A DNA stretch of 64,000 nucleotides from Streptomyces sp. SKN60 (GTDB lineage: Bacteria > Actinomycetota > Actinomycetes > Streptomycetales > Streptomycetaceae). The position numbers were made by a program, and so were the translations under genes. The notes under the pieces were generated by a model. It was not told the origin of the DNA. It worked only from the letters and a program-made list of their open reading frames with translations, and did no database searches. The stretch is from NCBI RefSeq assembly GCF_026236535.1, contig NZ_JAHTMW010000032.1, forward strand, positions 1 through 64,000, read 5' to 3'. This document shows positions 27,597-35,780 of this stretch, one piece after another (position 1 is the first letter of the stretch; every line of letters starts with the position of its first letter).

Positions 27597-29003
27597 ATGA
27601 GCGATGAAGAGACCGGCACCGGCGGCTACCGGGTCGAGCACGACTCCATGGGCGAGGTGCGGGTGCCCGCCCATGCCAAGTGGCGCGCCCAGACCCAGCG
27701 GGCGGTGGAGAACTTCCCGGTCAGCGGCCAGCGCCTGGAGCGCGCCCACATCGCGGCGCTCGCCCGGATCAAGGCCGCGGCCGCCACGGTCAACGCGGAG
27801 CTCGGGGTGCTCGACCCGGAGGTGGCGCGGGCGATCCGGGAGGCGGCGGAGGAGGTCGCCGAGGGGCGCTGGGACGAGCAGTTCCCGGTGGACGTCTTCC
27901 AGACCGGCTCCGGCACGTCCTCCAACATGAACACCAACGAGGTGCTCGCCACCCTGGCCACCGAGCGGCTCGGCCGGGACGTGCACCCCAACGACCACGT
28001 GAACGCGTCCCAGTCCTCCAACGACGTCTTCCCGTCCTCCATCCACATCGCGGCGACCGCCGCGGTGACCCTGGACCTGATCCCGTCGCTCGACCGTCTT
28101 GCCGCTTCCCTGGAGCGGAAATCAGCCGAATTCGCGAGCGTCGTCAAGTCCGGCCGCACCCATCTGATGGACGCCACCCCGGTCACCCTCGGCCAGGAGT
28201 TCGGCGGTTACGCGGCGCAGGTCAGGTACGGGATCGAGCGGCTGCGCGCCGCGCTGCCCAGGCTCGCCGAACTGCCCCTCGGCGGCACCGCGGTGGGCAC
28301 CGGCATCAACACCCCGCCCGGCTTCTCCGCCGCCGTGATCGCCGAGGTCGCCCGCGCCACCGGGCTGCCGCTCACCGAGGCCCGCGACCACTTCGAGGCG
28401 CAGGGCGCCCGCGACGGTCTGGTCGAGACGTCCGGGCAGCTCAGGACCATCGCGGTCTCCCTCACCAAGATCGCCAACGATCTGCGCTGGATGTCCAGCG
28501 GCCCGCGCACCGGCCTCGCCGAGATCAACCTGCCCGACCTCCAGCCGGGCTCCTCGATCATGCCGGGCAAGGTGAACCCGGTGGTCCCGGAGGCGGTCCT
28601 CATGGTCGCCGCGCAGGTGACCGGCAACGACACGACGGTGGCGGTGGCCGGCGCGGCCGGCAACTTCGAGCTCAACGTGATGCTGCCGGTGATGGCCAAG
28701 AACCTGCTGGAATCCGTACGCCTTCTGGCCAACGCGGCCCGGCTGCTTGCCGACCGCACGGTCGACGGCATCACCGCCAACGCCGAGCGGGCCCGCGAGT
28801 ACGCCGAGTCCTCCCCGTCCGTCGTCACCCCGCTGAACAAGTACATCGGCTACGAGGAGGCGGCGAAGGTGGCCAAGAAGTCGCTGGCCGAGCGCAGGAC
28901 GATCAGGGAGGTGGTCCTGGAGTCGGGGTACGTGGAGCGGGGCGACCTGACCGCCGAACAGCTGGACGAGGCGCTGGACGTCCTGCGCATGACCCGCCCC
29001 TGA
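27597..29003 (+). CDS. fumC: Fumarate hydratase class II (iron-independent)
   Basis: 468 residues, full length. Substrate site TGSGTSSNMNTNEV, NASQSSNDVFPSSIH, GRTHLMDATPVTLGQEF, and the signature loop GSSIMPGKVNPVVPEA with its catalytic Ser. Homotetrameric TCA enzyme resistant to oxidants and iron limitation. ATG 27597 with AGGAGGTTG upstream. Coexistence with the Fe-S fumarase 3 kb away suggests condition-dependent use. Confidence 0.96.
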   Translation: MSDEETGTGGYRVEHDSMGEVRVPAHAKWRAQTQRAVENFPVSGQRLERAHIAALARIKAAAATVNAELGVLDPEVARAIREAAEEVAEGRWDEQFPVDVFQTGSGTSSNMNTNEVLATLATERLGRDVHPNDHVNASQSSNDVFPSSIHIAATAAVTLDLIPSLDRLAASLERKSAEFASVVKSGRTHLMDATPVTLGQEFGGYAAQVRYGIERLRAALPRLAELPLGGTAVGTGINTPPGFSAAVIAEVARATGLPLTEARDHFEAQGARDGLVETSGQLRTIAVSLTKIANDLRWMSSGPRTGLAEINLPDLQPGSSIMPGKVNPVVPEAVLMVAAQVTGNDTTVAVAGAAGNFELNVMLPVMAKNLLESVRLLANAARLLADRTVDGITANAERAREYAESSPSVVTPLNKYIGYEEAAKVAKKSLAERRTIREVVLESGYVERGDLTAEQLDEALDVLRMTRP

Positions 29004-29081
29004 CCCGCCCCTGCCCCGCCCCTGACCCGCTCCTGGCTCGTCCCTGGCCGATCCCTGACCCGTCCCTGACTCATCCATGAC
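29000..29081. repeat. Degenerate 10-11-bp tandem repeat
   Basis: About seven imperfect copies of CCCTGACCCGt follow the fumC stop directly, filling most of the gap to the next gene. No hairpin terminator is visible here. Confidence 0.6.
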
Positions 29082-29112
29082 CTTCCCCGCAGCGGTGCCG
29101 GGGAGCCGCCCC

Positions 29113-29118
29113 TAAGAT
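29113..29118 (+). promoter_or_regulatory. -10 box TAAGAT of the DUF402 gene
   Basis: Six nucleotides from ATG 29125; leaderless arrangement. Confidence 0.5.
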
Positions 29119-29124
29119 CTGCGC

Positions 29125-29793
29125 ATGACAGGATCCGGCCGCTCTCCGCACTGGGCGCCGGGGGATCAGATCCTCTGGCGCTACCTCGACAACGGCACCG
29201 GCGACGTGCACATCTGCCGCCCGGTGACCGTGGTCCAGGACACCCCGGAGCTGCTCGCGGTCTGGATGGCGCCCGGCACCGAGTGCGTGAAGCCGGTGCT
29301 CGCCGACGGCCGCACCCCCGTCCACGAGGAGCCGCTGGCCACCCGCTACACCGCGCCCCGCACCACCGCGCGGGCGCACTGGCACGGCGCCGGGGTGCTG
29401 AAACTGGCCAGGCCGGCCGACCCGTGGTCGGTGTGGCTGTTCTGGGACCGCGGCTGGCGGTTCCGCAGCTGGTACGTCAACCTGGAGGCGCCCCGGACCC
29501 GCTGGTCCGGCGGCGTCGACTCCGAGGACCACTTCCTCGACATCTCCGTCTACCCCGACCGCAGCTGGCTGTGGCGGGACGAGGACGAGTTCGCCCAGGC
29601 CCAGCGGGCCGGCCTGATGGACGCCGCGCAGGCCGCCCGGGTCGAGGAGGCGGGCAGGTCGGCCGTCGAACTGATCCACGCCTGGGGGCCGCCGTTCTCG
29701 GCCGGCTGGGAGGACTGGCGGCCGGACCCGGCCTGGCCCGTACCCGAACTGCCGGCCGACTGGGATCGCACCCCGGCGCACACGGCACCATGA
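29125..29793 (+). CDS. DUF402 domain protein
   Basis: 222 residues. The DUF402/FomD-like barrel is visible as WSVWLFWDRGWRFRSWYVNLEAP and DHFLDISVYPDRSWLWRDEDEF, with the Asp/Glu metal-ligand pattern of nucleoside diphosphatases in this fold. The specific substrate is not known. No signal peptide. Confidence 0.8.
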   Translation: MTGSGRSPHWAPGDQILWRYLDNGTGDVHICRPVTVVQDTPELLAVWMAPGTECVKPVLADGRTPVHEEPLATRYTAPRTTARAHWHGAGVLKLARPADPWSVWLFWDRGWRFRSWYVNLEAPRTRWSGGVDSEDHFLDISVYPDRSWLWRDEDEFAQAQRAGLMDAAQAARVEEAGRSAVELIHAWGPPFSAGWEDWRPDPAWPVPELPADWDRTPAHTAP

Positions 29794-30127
29794 GACCCTT
29801 GATGCGCCCCCCGGGTGCAAACGTAGGATCGTCCTCCGCACGTACTCGACCGCGTACTCGACCGCACCCGATCGATCCGATCGCACGTCACCGACCCGGC
29901 ACGACACAGGACCTGACCACACGTCACCCAGACGTCTTCCAGATTGCCTCATGAGGGGGGAGAGCAGTGCCGGACCCGTGCGCGGACGCCCCGCCCCCCT
30001 TCTTCAGATCCTCCTCCAGATCCTCCAGATCGAGCGCGTGCCGGTGGTTTAGCCCCGCCGAAGTGGCGGCATCGGCGAGAAGAGCGCGTGCAACGCACCA
30101 CCGGCCCGGACGGACGGAATCCCAGGC
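29794..30127. promoter_or_regulatory. Intergenic region before the PP2C phosphatase
   Basis: 334 bp with no supportable gene. TTGATG (29799-29804) and TAGGAT (29824-29829) form a promoter-like pair with a long 19-bp spacer; two tandem CGTACTCGACCG units follow (29841-29864). Confidence 0.35.
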
Positions 30128-31981
30128 GTGACGGAGCATCCCACCTCCCACGAAGGCCGCAAGGCCATGGCCGACCGGCCGCAGGAACGCACTCGCCCCC
30201 GCCAGGAGGCGGCGACGAGCGCGGCCGCGGCCGCCGTCGCCGTGCCCGCACCCGCGCCGGGCGGCGGTCCGGCCGGACCCGACGGCGCCGCCACGCGCCG
30301 CGAGGGCGACCGGCTGCGGTTCGTGGGCGCCGCGACCCGGCGGATCGCACGCGGCCTCGACCTCGACGAGATCGTCCTCGGCCTGTGCCGGGCGACCGTC
30401 CCGACCTTCTCCGACGCGATCCTGGTCTATCTGCGCGACCCGCTGCCGGTGGGCGACGAGCGCCCGGCCGAGCCGTTCGTGCTGCGGCTGCGCCGCACCG
30501 ACCGGCTGCGGTTAACGGACCTGGAGGGCGAGGAGCTGGTCCTCATCCCCGACCCCGACCCGACGCCCGCCGCCGAGCTGTGCGAGGTCCGCTCGGGCAG
30601 CGCGCTCGCCGAGGTGCTGCGCGGGGTCCGGCCGGTGCCCGGCGACTCCCCGGCCGCCCGCGCGGCGCTGCCGGAGCTGCTCGGGCCGGAACACCCGCTG
30701 CCGCCGGGGCACCGGGCCATACTCGCGCCGCTGCGGGGGCGGCGCCGGGTGATCGGCGCGGCGGTCTTCCTGCGGCGCCCCGAGCGGGCCGGCTTCGAGC
30801 CGAACGACCTGCTCGTGGCGGCCCAGCTGGCCACCCACACGGCGCTCGGCATCGACAAGGCCGTGCTCTACGGGCGCGAGGCCTACATCGCGGACGAGCT
30901 GCAGCGCACCATGCTGCCCGACTCGCTGCCGCAGCCCACCGGCGTGCGGCTCGCCTCCCGCTATCTGCCCGCGGCCGAGACGGCCCGGGTCGGCGGCGAC
31001 TGGTACGACGCGATCCCGCTGCCCGGCAGCCGGGTCGCGCTCGTCGTCGGCGACGTCATGGGCCACTCCATGACCTCGGCGGCGATCATGGGCCAGCTGC
31101 GCACCACCGCGCAGACCCTCGCCGGGCTCGACCTGCCGCCGCAGGAGGTCCTGCACCACCTGGACGAGCAGGCCCAGCGGCTCGGCGAGAACCGCATGGC
31201 CACCTGCATGTACGCGGTGTACGACCCGGTCTCGCACCGGATCACCATCGCCAACGCGGGCCATCCGCCGCCGATACTCCTCCACCTGGGCGGCCGCGCA
31301 GAGGTGCTGCGGGTGCCGCCCGGCGCGCCGATCGGGGTCGGCGGGGTGGACTTCGAGGCGGTCGAGCTGGACGCGCCCGCCGGAGCCACGCTGCTGCTCT
31401 ACACCGACGGCCTGGTGGAGTCCCGGCTGCGCGACGTGTGGACCGGGATCGAGCAGCTCCGCGAGCGCCTCGCGGCGACGGCCCAGCTCACCGGCCCGGA
31501 CCACTCGCCTCCGCTGGAGGCGCTGTGCGACGACGTGCTCGACATGCTCGGGCCCGGCGACCGGGACGACGACATCGCGCTGCTCGCGGCCCGCTTCGAC
31601 GGGATCGCGCCGAGCGACGTGGCGTACTGGTTCCTCGAACCGGAGGACGCGGCCCCGGGCCGGGCCCGCCGGCTGGCCCGCCGGGCGCTCGCCCGCTGGG
31701 ACCTGGAGGACCTCACCGACTCGGTGGAGTTGCTGATCAGCGAGGTGGTGACGAACGCCGTGCGGTACGCGGAGCGGCCGGTGACGCTGCGGCTGCTGCG
31801 CACCGACGTGCTGCGCTGCGAGGTCGGCGACGACTCGCCCCAGCTCCCCCGGCAGCGCCGGGCGCGGGACACCGACGAGGGCGGCCGCGGCCTGTTCCTG
31901 GTGAACCGGCTGGCCCGGCGCTGGGGTGCGACGCGGTTGTCGGGCGGCAAGGTGGTGTGGTTCGAGCTGGCCACGCGCTGA
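30128..31981 (+). CDS. PP2C (SpoIIE-type) phosphatase with GAF and anti-sigma-type ATPase domains
   Basis: 617 residues. Low-complexity Ala/Pro N terminus, GAF-like domain (about 55-245), PP2C/SpoIIE phosphatase domain (about 260-480; ARVGGDWYDAIPL, VALVVGDVMGHSM, TLLLYTDGLVE, DDDIALLA) and a C-terminal HATPase_c domain (ELLISEVVTNAVRYAE, GRGLFLVNRLARRWG). This combines a phosphatase and a kinase-like module acting on anti-sigma-antagonist proteins in one polypeptide, common in Streptomyces partner-switching. GTG 30128 has only a weak ribosome site. Confidence 0.9.
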   Translation: MTEHPTSHEGRKAMADRPQERTRPRQEAATSAAAAAVAVPAPAPGGGPAGPDGAATRREGDRLRFVGAATRRIARGLDLDEIVLGLCRATVPTFSDAILVYLRDPLPVGDERPAEPFVLRLRRTDRLRLTDLEGEELVLIPDPDPTPAAELCEVRSGSALAEVLRGVRPVPGDSPAARAALPELLGPEHPLPPGHRAILAPLRGRRRVIGAAVFLRRPERAGFEPNDLLVAAQLATHTALGIDKAVLYGREAYIADELQRTMLPDSLPQPTGVRLASRYLPAAETARVGGDWYDAIPLPGSRVALVVGDVMGHSMTSAAIMGQLRTTAQTLAGLDLPPQEVLHHLDEQAQRLGENRMATCMYAVYDPVSHRITIANAGHPPPILLHLGGRAEVLRVPPGAPIGVGGVDFEAVELDAPAGATLLLYTDGLVESRLRDVWTGIEQLRERLAATAQLTGPDHSPPLEALCDDVLDMLGPGDRDDDIALLAARFDGIAPSDVAYWFLEPEDAAPGRARRLARRALARWDLEDLTDSVELLISEVVTNAVRYAERPVTLRLLRTDVLRCEVGDDSPQLPRQRRARDTDEGGRGLFLVNRLARRWGATRLSGGKVVWFELATR

Positions 31982-32016
31982 GCCCGGAGCCGTACCGTAC
32001 GAGTACGCATACAAGA

Positions 32017-32052
32017 AGGAGGCCGGACCCCGCTCCAGGGGTCCGGCCTCCT
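32017..32052. terminator. Bidirectional terminator
   Basis: A 15-bp perfect stem (AGGAGGCCGGACCCC and complement) with a 6-nt loop between the convergent PP2C and penicillin-binding protein genes. Confidence 0.85.
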
Positions 32053-32072
32053 CCGTATCGACTACGCCTGCG

Positions 32073-34274
32073 TCACTGGTCTCCGGGCCGGCTGTCGACG
32101 ATGCCCGTACCGTCCGGCGGCGGCTGGATCGTCGGCTCGATCGTCTTGGTGCCGGTCGGGGTCGGCGGCTCCGGCGGGGTCGTCGCGGTCGACGTGGGCG
32201 GCTGCGTCGGCGTGGTGCCGGTCGGGGTCGGCGGCTCCGGCGGGGTGCTGGCGCCCCCGGTGGCCGTCGGGGTCGGCGACGGGGAGTCGCTCGCGCTCTC
32301 GGTCGGCGTCGGCAGGCCGGTGTCGCCGCCCGAGGTGCCGTCGGTCTCCAGGTCGAAGGAGGCGCTGGAGCCGCCGCCGAGGGCGGTGGTGGTGTAGGCG
32401 CCCCAGATCTCGGCCGGGGTCTTGCCGCCGTTGGCGCGGCCCTCGTTGATGGTGTTGGTCAGGGTGACCTGGTTGCCCTTGGGGTCCTCGCCGAACAGGC
32501 CGACGGCGGTGACGAGTTCGGGGGTGTAGCCGACGAACCAGGCCGAGCGGTTGTTCTCGGACGTGCCGGTCTTGCCGGCCGCCTCGTAGTCGCCGGCGGC
32601 GCGGGTGCCGGAGCCTGACCGGACGACGCCCTGCATGGCCTTGGTGGTGGTGTCGGCGGCCTCGCGGCTGATGACCTGGTCGCCGATGGACTTCACCGGG
32701 TCGGCCTTGCGGTCCTTGTGCTCGGCGGACTTCACCAGGGTCGGGGTGACCTTGACGCCGTGGTTGTCGAGGGTCGCGTAGGCGCCGGCCATGTCCATGG
32801 TGGAGGCGCCCATGACGCCGAGGGACATCGACGGAGTCGCGCCGAAGTCCGCGCCGTCCTTCAGGCCGAGGGAGATGCCGGTCTGCTTGGCCTTGGTGGG
32901 CCCGACGTCCACGATCATCTGGGCGTAGACCGAGTTGATCGAGCTGTTGGTGGCCTTCTGGACGGTGACCGGGCCGTAGTTCTGGTCGTCCTCGTTCTCC
33001 GGGGCGAAGTCGACGGCGCTGCCGACGACCTTGCGCTTGCTCGTGCCGTCGTAGATCGTGCCGAGGCCGATCTTCCGCCCGTCCTGGGTCACGGCGTGGT
33101 TGTCGAGGGCCGAGGCGAGCACGATCGGCTTGTACGTGGAGGCGGGCTGGTAGTCGCGCCGGGTGGCGTTGTTCGTCCAGTGCTCGGTGGCGCCGATGCC
33201 GCCGTACATGGCGACGACCGCGCCGGTCTTCGGGTCGACGGAGGTGGCGCCGGCCTGGACGGTGGCGTCCTTCTTGTCGCCCTTGCGGTCGAGCTTGGCC
33301 TCCAGCTGCTTGTCGACCGCCTTGACGAGGGCCTTCTGCTTCTTCTCGTCGATGTTGAGGGTGATCGTCCAGCCGCCGGCCTTCAGGTCCTCCTCGCTGA
33401 CGCCCTGGCGCATCAGCTCCGCGTTCGCCGCCTCGACGATGTAGCCGCTCTGGCCGCTCATGCCCTTGGGCGCCTTGGGCTTCTGCGGGGCCGGGAACTT
33501 CATCCCGGCGCGCTCGCCGGCGTTCAGCCAGCCCTCGTCGACCATGTTGTCGAGGACGTAGTTCCAGCGGTCCTCGACGAGCTTGCGGCCCTCGGGCCCG
33601 GCGAAGGTCCAGTCGTACTGGCTGGGGGCCTGGAGCACGGAGGCGAGGTAGGCGCCCTGGGCGACGTTGAGCTTGGTCGCGTCGACGCCGTAATAGGCCT
33701 GGGCGGCGGCCTGGATGCCGTAGGCGTTGCGGCCGTAGTAGCTGGTGTTGATGTAGCCGGCCAGGATCTCGCTCTTGCTCATGTTCTGGTCGACCTTGAG
33801 CGCGATGACGATTTCCTTGAGCTTGCGGCTCGCCGTCTGGTCCTGGCTCAGGTAGTAGTTCTTGACGTACTGCTGGGTGATGGTCGAGCCGCCCTGCTTG
33901 CCTTTGCCGGTGAGGGTGTTCCAGGCGGCGCGGACGGTGCCCTTGATGTCGACGCCGTTGTCCTTGTAGAAGGTCTTGTTCTCGGCGGCGACGAAGGAGC
34001 GCTGGACGTCCAGCGGGACCTTCTCCAGGCCCACGATCTCGCGGTTGATCTTGCCGGTGCGGGCGAGCACCTTGCCGTTGGCGTACTTGTAGACGTTGCT
34101 CTGGAGGGTCGCGTCCGCGTTGGCCGTGGGGACCGGGACCATCAGGTACAGCACGTAGAAGGCGCCCATGGCGAGCAGGCAGCCCACGAAGAACGTGCCC
34201 AGGAGCTTCTTCCAGGTGAAGAGGCGGCGTATGCGCCCGCGCTCCCCCGCCTGACCCTTGCCTGTTCGGCCCAT
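32073..34274 (-). CDS. Class A penicillin-binding protein (transglycosylase/transpeptidase)
   Basis: 733 residues. Basic cytoplasmic tail, one transmembrane anchor (LLGTFFVGCLLAMGAFYVLY), GT51 glycosyltransferase domain with SFVAAENKTFYKDNG and the GGSTITQQYVKNYYL motif, then transpeptidase domain with SxxK in YQPASTYKPIV, SxN in TNSSINS and KTGT in AAGKTGTSENN. The C terminus is a Thr/Pro tail with a 22-residue repeat (PEPPTPTGT). ATG 34274 (MGRTGKG) is preferred to GTG 34352, which lacks a ribosome site. Confidence 0.92.
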   Translation of the reverse strand: MGRTGKGQAGERGRIRRLFTWKKLLGTFFVGCLLAMGAFYVLYLMVPVPTANADATLQSNVYKYANGKVLARTGKINREIVGLEKVPLDVQRSFVAAENKTFYKDNGVDIKGTVRAAWNTLTGKGKQGGSTITQQYVKNYYLSQDQTASRKLKEIVIALKVDQNMSKSEILAGYINTSYYGRNAYGIQAAAQAYYGVDATKLNVAQGAYLASVLQAPSQYDWTFAGPEGRKLVEDRWNYVLDNMVDEGWLNAGERAGMKFPAPQKPKAPKGMSGQSGYIVEAANAELMRQGVSEEDLKAGGWTITLNIDEKKQKALVKAVDKQLEAKLDRKGDKKDATVQAGATSVDPKTGAVVAMYGGIGATEHWTNNATRRDYQPASTYKPIVLASALDNHAVTQDGRKIGLGTIYDGTSKRKVVGSAVDFAPENEDDQNYGPVTVQKATNSSINSVYAQMIVDVGPTKAKQTGISLGLKDGADFGATPSMSLGVMGASTMDMAGAYATLDNHGVKVTPTLVKSAEHKDRKADPVKSIGDQVISREAADTTTKAMQGVVRSGSGTRAAGDYEAAGKTGTSENNRSAWFVGYTPELVTAVGLFGEDPKGNQVTLTNTINEGRANGGKTPAEIWGAYTTTALGGGSSASFDLETDGTSGGDTGLPTPTESASDSPSPTPTATGGASTPPEPPTPTGTTPTQPPTSTATTPPEPPTPTGTKTIEPTIQPPPDGTGIVDSRPGDQ
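32148..32246. repeat. Two identical 33-bp direct repeats inside the PBP tail
   Basis: Copies at 32148-32180 and 32214-32246 are 66 bp apart, encoding an in-frame 22-residue repeat in the extracellular Pro/Thr tail. Confidence 0.8.
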
Positions 34275-34553
34275 GTCCTCGTTCGCTCCGCTCGTCCCGC
34301 TCGTCGTCGGTCGTCCGTCGTCCGTCGTCGAATCAGCTTGGAAAGCTAACACCGCCCATTACGACAAAGGGCGATCGATCCGGCTTTTCCGGGCGTGAGA
34401 ATCAGCACCCACCCCCGACGGAACCGACGCTCCACAGGCGGAGATGGTTGTGTGCCGGTGGTCACAGTCTGTGCGTTCGAGGGGTAAAGCCCGGGTACGG
34501 GACGGCCGTTGACCCCGCCCGGGGCTCTATACATCGTGCGTATACACCCCATG

Positions 34554-34559
34554 TACAGT
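34554..34559 (+). promoter_or_regulatory. -10 box TACAGT and PadR-type operator area
   Basis: TACAGT ends 7 nt before ATG 34567 (leaderless). It overlaps the palindrome TGTACA (34552-34557), with GTATAC at 34540-34545 just upstream; PadR repressors often bind such ATGT/ACAT elements in their own promoters. Confidence 0.45.
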
Positions 34560-34566
34560 GACGGGC

Positions 34567-35091
34567 ATGTCCATCGGTCACACCCTCCTCGGACTCCTGG
34601 AGTCCGGCCCGCGCCACGGTTACGACCTCAAGCGGGCCTTCGACGAGCGCTTCGGCCACGACCGGCCGCTGCACTACGGGCAGGTCTACTCGACCATGTC
34701 CCGCCTCCTGAAGAACGGCCTCGTCGAGGTCGACGGCATCGAGGCCGGCGGCGGCCCGGAGCGCAAGCGGTACGCGATCACCGAGGCCGGCATCACCGAT
34801 GTCGAACGGTGGCTCGCCAGCCCCGAGAAGCCCGAGCCGTACCTCCAGTCCACCCTCTACACCAAGGTCGTGCTCGCCCTGCTCACCGGGCGCGGCGCCG
34901 CCGAGATCCTGGACACCCAGCGTGCCGAGCACCTGCGGCTGATGCGCGAGCTGACCCGGCGCAAGAAGGACGGCGACCTCGCCGACCAGCTGATCTGCGA
35001 CCACGCCCTGTTCCACCTGGAGGCCGATCTGCGCTGGCTGGAACTGACCGCCGCCCGCCTGGACCGGCTCGCCGAGGAGATCCGCCGATGA
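34567..35091 (+). CDS. PadR-family transcriptional regulator
   Basis: 174 residues. N-terminal winged helix with LLGLLESGPRHGYDLKRAFDE and YGQVYSTMSRLLKNGLVE, wing GGGPERKRYAITEAG, then a C-terminal helical dimerisation region. It is the first gene of a three-gene operon with the ABC ATPase and permease (both junctions ATGA overlaps), so it probably represses its own transporter until ligand binds. Confidence 0.93.
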   Translation: MSIGHTLLGLLESGPRHGYDLKRAFDERFGHDRPLHYGQVYSTMSRLLKNGLVEVDGIEAGGGPERKRYAITEAGITDVERWLASPEKPEPYLQSTLYTKVVLALLTGRGAAEILDTQRAEHLRLMRELTRRKKDGDLADQLICDHALFHLEADLRWLELTAARLDRLAEEIRR

Positions 35092-35780
35092 GCCCCACGA
35101 CCAGCGGGCCGCTGCTCGCCGCGAGCGGCCTCGACAAGGCCTACGGGCCGACCCCGGCGCTCACCGGCGCCGACTTCTCGCTGCGTGCCGGTGAGGTCGT
35201 CGCCGTGATGGGCCCCTCCGGTTCCGGCAAGTCGACCCTGCTGCACTGTCTGGCCGGCATCGTCCGCCCGGACGCCGGGACCATCCACTACGACGGGCGC
35301 GAGCTCACCGCGATGAGCGACGCCGGACGCAGCGCCCTGCGCCGCTCCGACTTCGGCTTCGTCTTCCAGTTCGGGCAGCTGGTGCCCGAGCTGACCTGCG
35401 TCGAGAACGTCGCCCTGCCGCTGCGCCTGAACGGCGAGCGGCGCCGGGCCGCCGAGCAGCGGGCCCACGACTGGCTGACCCGCCTGGAGGTCGAGGACGT
35501 GGCCGGAAAGCGCCCCGGGGAGATATCCGGCGGCCAGGGCCAGCGGGTCGCCGTGGCCCGCGCGCTCGTCACCGCCCCGCGGGTGATCTTCGCCGACGAG
35601 CCGACCGGCGCCCTCGACTCGCTCAACGGCGAGCGGGTCATGTCGCTGCTCACCGACGCCTCCCGGGACACCGGCGCCGCCGTCGTCCTGGTCACCCACG
35701 AGGCCCGGGTCGCCGCCTACTCCGACCGCGAGATCGTGGTCCGCGACGGCGCGGTGCGCGACGCGGAGTGGGCGGCATGA
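35088..35780 (+). CDS. ABC transporter ATPase, LolD/MacB type
   Basis: 230 residues. Walker A GPSGSGKST, Q-loop FVFQFGQLVPE, signature ISGGQGQRVAVARAL (the usual Q is present after SGG), Walker B VIFADEPTGALDS and switch His in VTHEARV. Drives the FtsX-type permease encoded next. ATG overlaps the padR stop as ATGA. Confidence 0.94.
   Translation: MSPTTSGPLLAASGLDKAYGPTPALTGADFSLRAGEVVAVMGPSGSGKSTLLHCLAGIVRPDAGTIHYDGRELTAMSDAGRSALRRSDFGFVFQFGQLVPELTCVENVALPLRLNGERRRAAEQRAHDWLTRLEVEDVAGKRPGEISGGQGQRVAVARALVTAPRVIFADEPTGALDSLNGERVMSLLTDASRDTGAAVVLVTHEARVAAYSDREIVVRDGAVRDAEWAA

Noticed and set aside
29944..32397. 817-codon rightward frame over the PP2C gene
   Set aside because: Runs in another frame across the phosphatase, its terminator and the opposing PBP gene; composition is not protein-like.
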